A DNA stretch of 64,000 nt from an alpha proteobacterium L41A (GTDB lineage Bacteria > Pseudomonadota > Alphaproteobacteria > Caulobacterales > Caulobacteraceae). Shown piece after piece: positions 55,140 through 62,711 of the stretch (its first letter is position 1; each line of letters opens with the position of its first letter). Made by a program: the position numbers and the translations under genes. The stretch lies in contig AMYY01000005.1 in the NCBI GenBank assembly GCA_000335735.1, forward strand, positions 1 through 64,000. Direction: 5' to 3'. Below the pieces are notes generated by a model. The model did no database searches. It was not told the DNA's origin and saw only the letters and a list, made by a program, of their open reading frames with translations.

Positions 55140-55577
55140 TTAAGCCATACGGTTCAGCGCAACGGCGCGCCCGTCGCCCAAGGACGCGCGTCCGTCGGCG
55201 GCATAGGCGGAGGCGGGTGTGCGGGCGGCGGTGACTTCCGCCGCGATAGCGCGCACCAGACCCTCCGAAATCTGACGTGCGGCGTCGACGGCGCGGCTGT
55301 GGAGGGTAAGCACGGTGTCGAACTCGCGCGTGGCGTTGACCAGGATATTGCGATCATGGAGCGGAGCGCCGCTCAGCAACGCCGGATTGGCCTTCACATG
55401 GGCGGAGTCGCGACGGTACAGGTTGGCCATCTCCTGCGTTTCCGACAGACCGGCCGCCACATCCTGAGGACGCCCATCGGTGAAGGCAGCCGTTTCGGCC
55501 TTCAGCCGCTCGGTCAGGCGCAAGGTCAGGGTCGTCAGCTGACGAACCCGCGCCTGGGCCAGTTCGGTGTCGCTCAT
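55140..55577 (-). CDS. flbY: Flagellar protein FlbY (FlgN-like)
   Basis: A 145-aa helical protein. A central helix (ARVRQLTTLTLRLTERLKAETAAF) and later helices (ANLYRRDSAHVKANPALL, VNATREFDTVLTLHSRAVDAARQISEGLVRAIAAEV) match FlbY, found downstream of flgI in Caulobacter, and are reminiscent of the FlgN export-chaperone fold. The Caulobacter gene affects flagellar assembly. The start at 55577 overlaps the end of the preceding gene by 4 bp (ATGA), giving a coupled flgI-flgJ/cheL-flbY unit. Confidence 0.82.
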   Translation of the reverse strand: MSDTELAQARVRQLTTLTLRLTERLKAETAAFTDGRPQDVAAGLSETQEMANLYRRDSAHVKANPALLSGAPLHDRNILVNATREFDTVLTLHSRAVDAARQISEGLVRAIAAEVTAARTPASAYAADGRASLGDGRAVALNRMA

Positions 55578-55876
55578 GGCCGGCCCTCCTGCATCTTCAG
55601 CATTTCGGCCATCACGGTGTTGCTCAGGCCAATGCCGCCCGCCTTCACCGTGGACTTGGCCATTTCGTCCAGCATGAAGCTGCGCCATGTCGCCTCGCCT
55701 TGGCCGCCGCCAAACAGGCCGTCTGTCGACAGGCCTTCGAACATCGGCTTCAGCATTTGCGAGATGAAGGTGGCCTCGAAGGCCTTGGCGGTTTCCGCGA
55801 TCTTGTCGCGGTTCAAGGCCGTGGGCGCGGCCGCGGCGGGACGCAGCAGACCGGCGGAGACGGTCAGGTCGGTCAT
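55574..55876 (-). CDS. Rod-binding protein (FlgJ N-terminal type, CheL-like)
   Basis: A 100-aa protein that consists of only the rod-binding half of FlgJ; the peptidoglycan-hydrolase half found in enterics is absent, as in other alphaproteobacteria where the gene is often called cheL. The conserved block is KAFEATFISQMLKPMFEGLSTDGLFGGGQGEATWRSFMLDEMAKSTVKAGGIGLSNTVMAEML. It should cap the growing rod. It begins 2 bp after the flgI stop and overlaps flbY. Confidence 0.9.
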   Translation of the reverse strand: MTDLTVSAGLLRPAAAAPTALNRDKIAETAKAFEATFISQMLKPMFEGLSTDGLFGGGQGEATWRSFMLDEMAKSTVKAGGIGLSNTVMAEMLKMQEGRP

Positions 55877-55878
55877 AC

Positions 55879-57000
55879 TCACATCACCTCGATGTCGGCC
55901 TGCAGCGCGCCGGCGGCCTTGATGGCCTGCAGGATGCTGATCATGTCGCGCGGGCTGACACCCAGGGCGTTCAGGCCGTTGACCAGGGTGGACAGGTTGG
56001 CCCCGCCGCCGACCAGCCGCATCTGGGTGCCCAGGTCCTCTTCGACGTTCACCTGGGTCGAGGGCACGACGGCGGTCTGGCCTCGGCTGAAGGGCGCCGG
56101 CTGACTGACCTGCGGCTGTTCGTCCACCGATATGGTCAGATTGCCCTGGGCGATGGCGACGCGAGAGATGCGCACGGCGTCGCCCATGACGATGACGCCG
56201 TTGACCTCGTCGATGATGACCTTGGCTGGCGTATCGACGCTGACGGCCAGGTTCTCGATGCGGCTGATGAAGCCCGCCATGCCCAGTTCGCCAGGCGCGC
56301 GCAGAGACACGACCGTGCCGTTCTCGGCTAGGGCCGACCCCGGATAGGCGGCGTTGACGACGGCGGCGACGCGCTGGGCGGTGGTGAAGTCGGGGTTGCG
56401 CAGGTTCAGACGCACCTCGTTCATATTGGCCATTTGGAAGCCAGTCTCTCGCTCGACCAAGGCACCCGAGGCGATGCGGCCGGCGGTCGGCACGCCGCGC
56501 GTCACCGAAGACCCCGACCCACCCGACGCCGAGACGGCGCCGGTCTGGACCGAGCCTTGCGCCACCGCATAGACCTGACCGTCTGCGCCTTGCAGGCTGG
56601 TGACCACCAGCGAACCGCCCAGCAAGCTTTTGGCGTCGCACATGGAGGCGACCGACACGTCGATGCGTGAGCCAGGCGTGGCGAAGGCCGGCAGGTCGGC
56701 CGTGACCATGACGGCGGCCATATTCTTGGTGTTGGCGTTGGCCCCGCGAATGTTGACGCCCAGCCGCTCGGTCATGCCCTCCAGCGACTGGCGGGTGAAG
56801 GGGCAGTTGCGTAAGGAATCGCCCGTGCCGTTCAATCCCATGACCATGCCGTAGCCGACCAGCTGGTTGCCGCGCACGCCCTCGACGGCGGCGATGTCCT
56901 TGATGCGCGACTGCGACTGGGCCAGCGCCGAGGTCGCGCCGCCGGCGACGACGAGCGTCGCGGCGACGGAGGCGATCAGGCGGGCAAGCAGATTTTGCAT
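55879..57000 (-). CDS. flgI: Flagellar P-ring protein
   Basis: A 373-aa periplasmic protein that forms the P-ring around the rod in the peptidoglycan layer. Residues 1-27 are a signal peptide ending TSALAQ. Family blocks include SRIKDIAAVEGVRGNQLVGYGMVMGLNGTGDSL, FTRQSLEGMTERLGVNIRG and the C-terminal NLSTLVNGLNALGVSPRDMISILQAIKAAGALQADIEVM. It is divergent from fliX over 183 bp that contain two TTAA half-sites, as expected for CtrA-controlled class II flagellar genes. First gene of the flgI-cheL-flbY unit. Confidence 0.97.
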   Translation of the reverse strand: MQNLLARLIASVAATLVVAGGATSALAQSQSRIKDIAAVEGVRGNQLVGYGMVMGLNGTGDSLRNCPFTRQSLEGMTERLGVNIRGANANTKNMAAVMVTADLPAFATPGSRIDVSVASMCDAKSLLGGSLVVTSLQGADGQVYAVAQGSVQTGAVSASGGSGSSVTRGVPTAGRIASGALVERETGFQMANMNEVRLNLRNPDFTTAQRVAAVVNAAYPGSALAENGTVVSLRAPGELGMAGFISRIENLAVSVDTPAKVIIDEVNGVIVMGDAVRISRVAIAQGNLTISVDEQPQVSQPAPFSRGQTAVVPSTQVNVEEDLGTQMRLVGGGANLSTLVNGLNALGVSPRDMISILQAIKAAGALQADIEVM

Positions 57001-57183
57001 CGGTCAGGCGTCCACGCAACGTTACGACGCCGTCTGTGCGAAGATCATGCCGCAGAATTAACGACGCGAATTCAATGACAGTCGGCCTTTGAAGGTCGGA
57101 GAAGCGGCAGGATTTGCCGGGGCGTTAACCAAACAGTCATCGCCGCCCGTCATCCATGGTTTCATGACGCGGAGCACCTGCAC

Positions 57184-57609
57184 ATGAAGGTTGTCGGCCC
57201 CAACGGCGTCAGCACGCCTGCCAGCACACGTCCGACGCGATCCGCCAGCGGCTTCTCGCTGGGGCAGGCCGCGGCTGCGTCCGCGCCTGCTGCAACGACC
57301 GCCAGCGCAGCAACCGGCGGGGTCTCTGACGTCTCGGCCCTGATGGCCCTTCAAGGTGTCGAGGGGCCTCTGGAAAAGCGACGTCGGGCGATCCGGCGCG
57401 GCAGCGGTCTTCTGGATCGCCTTGATGAAATCAAGCTGGCCCTGCTGAACGGCGACGCCGACGAGGGGGCTATAGATCGACTGGCGCGGAGCCTGCGCGA
57501 GGAGCGCGCCGAAGATGACGACAAGGACCTGGGCGCCCTGCTGGATCAGATCGACCTGCGCGCCTCGGTCGAACTGGCGAAGGCGGAAATGCGCCGCGAC
57601 CGCCCCTGA
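57184..57609 (+). CDS. fliX: Flagellar assembly regulator FliX
   Basis: A 141-aa protein restricted to alphaproteobacteria. The N-terminus MKVVGPNGVSTPAS and the C-terminal helices (RRGSGLLDRLDEIKLALLNGDADEGAIDRLARSLREERA, then DLGALLDQIDLRASVELAKAEM) match FliX. In Caulobacter FliX links early flagellar assembly to the activity of the sigma-54 activator FlbD. A low-complexity Ala/Thr linker lies at about residues 30-50. It is divergent from flgI, the arrangement also found in Caulobacter. Confidence 0.95.
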   Translation: MKVVGPNGVSTPASTRPTRSASGFSLGQAAAASAPAATTASAATGGVSDVSALMALQGVEGPLEKRRRAIRRGSGLLDRLDEIKLALLNGDADEGAIDRLARSLREERAEDDDKDLGALLDQIDLRASVELAKAEMRRDRP

Positions 57610-57645
57610 TACGAAATAATCGTCTGACATCAGGCGGCTAAGCTT

Positions 57646-57694
57646 CGACAGTGAGTGACTTTTGCCACTGTCGGGCGGTTAGTCGCCCTATTTT
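57646..57694 (+). terminator. Dyad and terminator after fliX
   Basis: CGACAGTG (57646-57653) and CACTGTCG (57666-57673) are a perfect 8-bp dyad, followed at once by GGGCG/CGCCC (57673-57688) and TATTTT. The second hairpin has the form of an intrinsic terminator for fliX; the first dyad could be an operator or a second stem. Confidence 0.65.
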
Positions 57695-57788
57695 CATCAC
57701 GGAATCGAGAACCGCGTTGCCGCGACTCGACGGGCTGACTATACGGCCCTCTACGCCACAGGGGGGCGTGTTAGAGAGCGTGAGATCG

Positions 57789-58223
57789 ATGAGCGCCTTG
57801 GCGTCCGTTGTGTCCGACGAAACCGGCCCGTATCGGCCGTCTGACAGCGAGCCGTTCATGAACGAACGGCAGCAAGCCTATTTCAAGAAGAAGCTGCTGG
57901 CCTGGAAGGATGAGATCCTTCGCGAGTCCAAGGGCACGGTCGTCAATCTGAAGGCCGAGACCGAAAACCATCCCGATCTGGTGGACCGGGCGTCTTCGGA
58001 ATCCGATCGCGCGCTGGAGTTGCGCACCCGCGACCGTCAACGCAAGTTGATCTCCAAGATCGACGACGCGCTGCGCCGGATCGAGGACGGCTCCTACGGC
58101 TACTGCGAGGACACGGGCGAACCCATCAGCCTGGGTCGTCTGGAAGCCCGTCCGACGGCGACCTTGTCAGTCGAAGCCCAAGAACGCCACGAACGCCGCG
58201 AACGCGTTCATCGTGACGACTGA
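57789..58223 (+). CDS. dksA: RNA polymerase-binding transcription factor DksA (zinc-less alphaproteobacterial type)
   Basis: A 144-aa DksA. The coiled coil (NERQQAYFKKKLLAWKDEILRESKGTVVNLKAETENHPDLVDRASSESDRALELRTRDRQRKLISKIDDALRRI) has the acidic tip expected of DksA. The globular end reads YGYCEDTGEPISLGRLEARPTATLSVEAQERHER, in which only one of the four zinc cysteines remains; this is the usual form in alphaproteobacteria. DksA with ppGpp reprograms RNA polymerase during starvation. The ATG at 57789 is used; a GTG further upstream is in frame. Confidence 0.93.
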   Translation: MSALASVVSDETGPYRPSDSEPFMNERQQAYFKKKLLAWKDEILRESKGTVVNLKAETENHPDLVDRASSESDRALELRTRDRQRKLISKIDDALRRIEDGSYGYCEDTGEPISLGRLEARPTATLSVEAQERHERRERVHRDD

Positions 58224-58299
58224 GGTTTAAGCCTTCTGCGCCTTGACTTCGCCGGGTTGCGGGGCGACCTAGCCGCCTCGCTTTCGAGGTCGTCTATCC

Positions 58300-59634
58300 A
58301 TGTCCGTCAAGGTTCGTTTCGCCCCGTCGCCCACGGGTAAGCTGCACGTCGGCAATGTCCGCACCGCCCTGGTGAACTGGATGTTCGCAAAGGGGCAGGG
58401 TGGATCGTTCGTCCTGCGCATCGACGACACCGACCTGGCGCGCTCCACGCCCGAGTTCGAACAGGGGATCGAAGACGACCTGACCTGGCTGGGAATGCCG
58501 TGGGACGAGCGCTACAACCAGTCCAAGCGCTTCGATCGCTACGAAGAAGCGGCCGCCAGGCTGAAGGCGTCGGGGCGGCTATATCCCGCCTATGAGACCG
58601 CCGACGAGCTGGACCGTCGGCGCAAGGTGCAACTGTCGCGCGGCCTGCCACCGATCTATGACCGCGCGGCGTTGGAACTGACCGAAGAGCAGAAGGCCGC
58701 CTACGAAGCCGAAGGGCGTCGCCCCCATTGGCGCTTCAAGCTGGACGGCAAGCGCGTCGCCTGGGAAGACCTGGCGCGCGGTCATGCGGAGGTGGACACC
58801 GCCTCGATGTCGGACCCGGTGCTGATCCGCGAGGACGGCCTGTTCCTCTACACCCTGCCGTCGGTCGTCGATGACATCGACATGGCCATCACGCACATCA
58901 TCCGGGGCGAGGATCACGTCACCAACACTGGTGCGCAGATCGAAATCTTCGAAGCGCTGGGTGCGACGGTTCCGGGGTTCGCCCACATGCCGTTGCTGGT
59001 CGGCGCCGACGGCGCGGCCCTGTCTAAGCGTCTCGGATCGCTGTCGATCAGCGACATGCGCGAACAAGGCTATGAGCCGATCGCGATCACCAGCCACCTC
59101 GGCCGGATCGGCACCTCCGATCCGCTGGAAGTCGGAGCCTCGGTCGAGGCTCTGGGTCAGAGTTTCGCCTTCTCCAAGATGGGCCGTTCGCCGGCGCGTT
59201 ATGACACGGCCGATCTGGACCGGCTGAACGCCCAGGCGCTGCATGTCATGGATTATGCGACGGCGCAGCCGCGCCTTCAGGCTCTCGGCGCCGATCTGGG
59301 CGAAGCCTTCTGGAATACGGTCCGGGGCAATCTGACGAAGTTCGCCGACGTTTCGGACATGGCGCAGATCGTCCGTGGTCCGATCCAACCTGTTATCGAA
59401 GATGCGACCTTCATCGAAACGGCGCTGCGTCTGCTGCCGGAAGTGATCGACGAGAACGCCTGGTCGGCGTGGACCTCGGCCGTCAAGGCTGAGACGGGCG
59501 CTAAGGGCAAGGCGCTGTTCATGCCGCTGCGTCTGGCGCTGACGGGGCAGCAGCACGGTCCGGACATGGCGGCCATGGCGCCGCTGATCGGTCGCGAAAC
59601 CATCCAGCGGCGGCTGACGGGTGAGGCGGCCTGA
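58300..59634 (+). CDS. gltX: Glutamyl-tRNA synthetase
   Basis: A 444-aa class I synthetase. The HIGH-type motif is APSPTGKLHVGNVRTALVNW (residues about 8-27), and the KMSKS-type motif is ALSKRLGSLS (about 243-252). The C-terminal anticodon-binding domain is shorter than in E. coli. Alphaproteobacteria often have two gltX genes, one able to mischarge tRNA-Gln for the GatCAB route; sequence alone does not say which this is. It follows dksA by 76 bp and is convergent with the next gene, 15 bp apart. Confidence 0.95.
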   Translation: MSVKVRFAPSPTGKLHVGNVRTALVNWMFAKGQGGSFVLRIDDTDLARSTPEFEQGIEDDLTWLGMPWDERYNQSKRFDRYEEAAARLKASGRLYPAYETADELDRRRKVQLSRGLPPIYDRAALELTEEQKAAYEAEGRRPHWRFKLDGKRVAWEDLARGHAEVDTASMSDPVLIREDGLFLYTLPSVVDDIDMAITHIIRGEDHVTNTGAQIEIFEALGATVPGFAHMPLLVGADGAALSKRLGSLSISDMREQGYEPIAITSHLGRIGTSDPLEVGASVEALGQSFAFSKMGRSPARYDTADLDRLNAQALHVMDYATAQPRLQALGADLGEAFWNTVRGNLTKFADVSDMAQIVRGPIQPVIEDATFIETALRLLPEVIDENAWSAWTSAVKAETGAKGKALFMPLRLALTGQQHGPDMAAMAPLIGRETIQRRLTGEAA

Positions 59635-59649
59635 GCCGCCTCACGCAGT

Positions 59650-59943
59650 CTAGGCGTTGCAGACAGCCAGTTCGTCGGCGCTCAGGGCGACACCCTTGTA
59701 AGAGAAGGCGGTCACGGGACCGAACTTCTGAACCACGCGGCGGCAGGCGCGCGTCGCGGGCTGTTCTGTGCCGCCTGCGGCGGTGCAGGTCGCGCCCTCG
59801 CAGGACCAACGTGCACCGTCGATGATGGTGGCGCGTGCAGGCGCCTTGGCGGCGTCGGCCAGCGTCAGGCTGGTGGCGGCGGGGGCTTGGGCGACCGCAG
59901 GGGCGGCGGCGAACAGGGCGGCGGCGATCAGCAGAGCGCGCAT
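59650..59943 (-). CDS. Small secreted protein of the CC_3452 type
   Basis: A 97-aa exported protein. Residues 1-19 are a signal peptide (RALLIAAALFAAAPAVAQA). The mature part carries WSCEGATCTAAGG and later cysteines (ATRACRRVV, ELAVCN), four in all, compatible with two disulfides. The TLADAAKAPARATIIDGARWSCEG pattern resembles a conserved hypothetical family of Caulobacterales (CC_3452-like). Function is unknown. The ATG at 59943 starts directly at the signal peptide. Confidence 0.75.
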   Translation of the reverse strand: MRALLIAAALFAAAPAVAQAPAATSLTLADAAKAPARATIIDGARWSCEGATCTAAGGTEQPATRACRRVVQKFGPVTAFSYKGVALSADELAVCNA

Positions 59944-60048
59944 TGAAAACTCTCCGAAATGACGAACGGCGTCATGCCGCTGCGCCCCCATGTCAGTTTT
60001 CGATAAAAACTGTCAAGACGCGCGCAGCGGATTATGAGCGATGATCAC

Positions 60049-60654
60049 TTATCGATGATCATGTTTCAATTGCGGCGCATCGCCGCCGGCCTGAACCTGC
60101 GCCATTGCCTCTTCGACGGTTTCGGCGACAGTCCAGGCGTCCAGGAACGACGGCGGCGTCATTCCTTCTGCGACGCTGTGCTTCATCAGATCGAAGAAGC
60201 CGTTCCAGAAGCCGTTCAGATTCAAAAAGACGACCGGCTTGTGGTGCAGGTCAAGCCGCTTCCAGGACAGCAGCTCCACGACCTCTTCCAGGGTGCCGAT
60301 GCCGCCGGGGGCGACGACGAAGGCGTCGGACTGATCGTACATCAACTGCTTACGCTCGTGCATCGACGTGACGACGACGGTCTCGACCTCATCGAACAGG
60401 CGTTCGCGGCTGCGCAGGAAGGCCGGCATGATGCCGACGACCCGCCCGCCCGCCTCGTGCGCGCCACGCGCCGAGGCGCCCATCAGACCCACGCCGCCAC
60501 CGCCATAGACCAGCCGCCAGCCGGCCTCGGCCGCCGCCTTGCCGAAGGCGTAGGCCGCCTCGGTATAGGAGGGATCGGCGGTCTCGGAAGCGCCGCAGAA
60601 CAGGCAGACGGAAAAGCCGTCGAACGGCAGGAACGAAACGGGGGGCAGGGACAT
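60049..60654 (-). CDS. LOG-family Rossmann-fold nucleotide hydrolase (TIGR00730)
   Basis: A 201-aa protein of the LOG/TIGR00730 family, 5'-monophosphate phosphoribohydrolases that release bases from AMP or cytokinin nucleotides. The family signature PGGIGTLEE (in FVVAPGGIGTLEEVVELLSWKRL), the GGGGVGLMGASARGA nucleotide loop and MHERKQLMYDQSDAF are all visible. In bacteria its role is mostly purine salvage or unknown. The start at 60654 (MSLPPVSF) is preferred to ATG codons 11 and 19 residues upstream. It is divergent from the following lipoprotein gene. Confidence 0.9.
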   Translation of the reverse strand: MSLPPVSFLPFDGFSVCLFCGASETADPSYTEAAYAFGKAAAEAGWRLVYGGGGVGLMGASARGAHEAGGRVVGIMPAFLRSRERLFDEVETVVVTSMHERKQLMYDQSDAFVVAPGGIGTLEEVVELLSWKRLDLHHKPVVFLNLNGFWNGFFDLMKHSVAEGMTPPSFLDAWTVAETVEEAMAQVQAGGDAPQLKHDHR

Positions 60655-60765
60655 GGAGCCTCGAAGAAAACGAATAGGCGGCCTGGCCATGGCCAAACCG
60701 ACGGCGCTCAAGCTAACACAGGCTCGAGCCGCTGGGTCGCCAGTCCTATATTGTAGAGGCGCAGG

Positions 60766-61488
60766 ATGAAACGTCGGATGATGCTCGCGTGTGTCGCGGT
60801 CCTGGCTGCCGCAGCTTGTTCCGATCAGCAGGGCGGCGTGGCGGGGCCGACGGGGGCCGACGAGGCCTCGCCTTGGGTTCGCCCGCCCCAGATTGATGGC
60901 GTGATGCGCGACGGCGGCGTTCTGGTGCTGCGCGGCGGGGCGGGGCCCAATGCGCGCGTCGTGCTGCGTGCGCCGGATACTGCGGCCGTCGCGACAACGG
61001 CGGACGGCGCGGGGCGTTTCGAACTGCGACTACCGCCTCTGAGCGGCGATGTGCGCTTCACGCCTGAGGTGCAGGTGGGCGAGGACGCCGCCGTCTCGCC
61101 CGAGACCCTGGTGGTGATCCAGGGCGGGGCTGGTCCCGTCGCCCTGATTGCAGCAGGCCAGCCGACTGTTCGGCTCGATGGCGGCGAAGGGCTGGATGCG
61201 GTGGATTCGGACGGTGCGACTCTGATGGCGTCAGGCCGGACGAATGGGGCGGCTCCCTCGGTCAATATCAACGGCGCAGATATGGCGCCGACGGCGATCG
61301 GACGCGGCCGCTGGCAGGCCGTCATCGGACAGTCGGGTGGGGCGACGATCACGGTGAATGGCAAGCGCTTCGACTATCCGGGCGCGGGCGCGGCTGCGGG
61401 CTTCGTCGTCGAGCGGGCGGGCGCGGGCTGGCGGATCACTTGGCCTGTCGAGCCGGCAGGGCGTCAGACGACATGGCTGCCGGACTGA
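60766..61488 (+). CDS. Lipoprotein with carboxypeptidase-regulatory-like segment
   Basis: A 240-aa lipoprotein: the signal MKRRMMLACVAVLAAAACS ends at a lipobox (AAAC, cysteine about 18). After a Gly/Pro-rich spacer, residues about 40-110 have a beta-rich pattern with VVLRAPDTAAVATTADGAGRFELRLPPLSG, resembling carboxypeptidase-regulatory-like or Ig-like repeats; the remainder is also beta-rich (PSVNINGADMAPTAIGRGRWQAVIGQSGGATITVNGKRF). No catalytic motif. It is likely an envelope protein of unknown function, ending at a strong terminator. Confidence 0.75.
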   Translation: MKRRMMLACVAVLAAAACSDQQGGVAGPTGADEASPWVRPPQIDGVMRDGGVLVLRGGAGPNARVVLRAPDTAAVATTADGAGRFELRLPPLSGDVRFTPEVQVGEDAAVSPETLVVIQGGAGPVALIAAGQPTVRLDGGEGLDAVDSDGATLMASGRTNGAAPSVNINGADMAPTAIGRGRWQAVIGQSGGATITVNGKRFDYPGAGAAAGFVVERAGAGWRITWPVEPAGRQTTWLPD

Positions 61489-61567
61489 AGGCGTTTAACG
61501 ATCTGGAAACCATTTCGGTTAAGGAATGGGGCTGTCCTCAGGGACACCATCACCGAACCTGCTTGCA

Positions 61568-61596
61568 GCCCGGCGCCCCCGCCGGGCTTCTTTTTT
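61568..61596 (+). terminator. Rho-independent terminator
   Basis: GCCCGGC (61568-61574) and GCCGGGC (61581-61587) form the stem, followed by TTCTTTTTT. It ends the transcript of the lipoprotein at 60766-61488 and faces the convergent antiporter operon. Confidence 0.9.
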
Positions 61597-61606
61597 CGCC
61601 CGTCGA

Positions 61607-61948
61607 TCAGCCCTTTCTCGGCGTGTCTTCGGCGCCCTCTGTGCGATCGCGGAACAGGGCGGCGCGGGCGAGCAGGATCAGGGTGACCGGCGTCGTGACC
61701 GTCAGGAACAGGCCGATCAGGATTTCGCGCGGCATGAAACGCCGCTCCATGGTCGTGAACCAGACGATCGACGCCAGCAGGATCAGCGCCATGCCCAGCG
61801 TGGCGCCAAGCGTCGGAGCGTGGACGCGCTCATAGAAGGTCTTCAGCCGAACCAGCCCAACCGCGCCCAATAGCGAGAGGGCCGACCCGATGACCGCCAG
61901 GGCGACGACGATGATGGCGGCCCATGCGGGAACGTCAGCTTGGGTCAT
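61607..61948 (-). CDS. mnhG: Cation/proton antiporter subunit G (Mrp/Mnh/Pha type)
   Basis: A 113-aa subunit with three hydrophobic helices (about residues 8-30, 40-60, 70-95). The MnhG/MrpG signature GAVGLVRLKTFYERVHAPTLGATLG is present. It is the last gene of the antiporter operon in the order D-E-F-G reading leftward, and each gene overlaps the next by 4 bp. The complex exchanges Na+ or K+ for protons across the inner membrane. Confidence 0.93.
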   Translation of the reverse strand: MTQADVPAWAAIIVVALAVIGSALSLLGAVGLVRLKTFYERVHAPTLGATLGMALILLASIVWFTTMERRFMPREILIGLFLTVTTPVTLILLARAALFRDRTEGAEDTPRKG

Positions 61949-62226
61949 TCAATCACCTCGCCGCGCATCAGGAACTTGGCCAGGGCCACGGTGGCGGCGA
62001 AGCCCAACATGCTGATGACCAGGGCGGCCTCGAAATAGAGCTGGCTGTTGGTGCGGATGCCGAACACCACCACCAGCAGCATGCCGTTCAGATAAAGGGT
62101 GTCCATGCCCAGGACGCGATCCTGGGCGCGCGGACCGTGAATGATCCGCCACGCCGCCAAGCCCATGGCGCAGATCAGCATCAGCTGGGCCAGACCTAGG
62201 CCCCAGGTCAGCACCGCAGCCGTCAT
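61945..62226 (-). CDS. mnhF: Cation/proton antiporter subunit F
   Basis: A 93-aa three-helix subunit. The block WRIIHGPRAQDRVLGMDTLYLNGMLLVVVFGI and the C-terminal ISMLGFAATVALAKFLMRGEVIE are typical of MnhF/MrpF/PhaF. It overlaps subunits E and G by 4 bp each, indicating stoichiometric coupled translation in the multi-subunit Mrp complex. Confidence 0.93.
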   Translation of the reverse strand: MTAAVLTWGLGLAQLMLICAMGLAAWRIIHGPRAQDRVLGMDTLYLNGMLLVVVFGIRTNSQLYFEAALVISMLGFAATVALAKFLMRGEVIE

Positions 62227-62711
62227 TCGAAAACCTCCATCAGCCGGCGCTCGTAGCGATCCTTGATCAGCCGCACCCAGGTCTCTTCATCCACGAGATC
62301 CAGCACGTGCAGCAGCAGACGGCCGGTGGCGGACTCGTACTCGACCCACAAGGTTCCGGGCGTCGAGGTGATGATGATGGCTAGGACCGCCAGGCCATAT
62401 CGGTCGCGCAGGTCCAGCGGGATGTGGATGAAGCCGGATGTGCGCTCATGCCGTCGCCGTCCCAGAATGATATGTGACACCGCCCAGTTGGACCGCACGA
62501 TGTCGCCAATGACGTCTATGGCGAGACGCACTATGGCCATCGGCGCCTTCACCCGCACGCGCTCCACGCCCAGCGCCAGCATGATGATGGGCGCCAGCAG
62601 GGCCAGCAGCACCGCGAGCGCCAGAGATGGCGGCGCGACCGAGGCGCTGAGCAGGATCGAGGCGACGAACAGGCCGAGTGAAAGGATGGGGTAGGGGAGG
62701 ATGCGTCTCAT
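62223..62711 (-). CDS. mnhE: Cation/proton antiporter subunit E
   Basis: A 162-aa subunit. Two or three hydrophobic helices occupy the N-terminal third (LSLGLFVASILLSASVAPPSLALAVLLALLAPIIMLAL), followed by the conserved cytosolic part DVIGDIVRSNWAVSHIILG and TSTPGTLWVEYESATGRLLLHVLDLVDEETWV. The TPGTLW motif is diagnostic of MnhE/PhaE. It overlaps subunit D by 4 bp. Confidence 0.94.
   Translation of the reverse strand: MRRILPYPILSLGLFVASILLSASVAPPSLALAVLLALLAPIIMLALGVERVRVKAPMAIVRLAIDVIGDIVRSNWAVSHIILGRRRHERTSGFIHIPLDLRDRYGLAVLAIIITSTPGTLWVEYESATGRLLLHVLDLVDEETWVRLIKDRYERRLMEVFE

Noticed and set aside
57789..58223. Loss of zinc cysteines in DksA as a novelty
   Set aside because: This form is usual in alphaproteobacteria.
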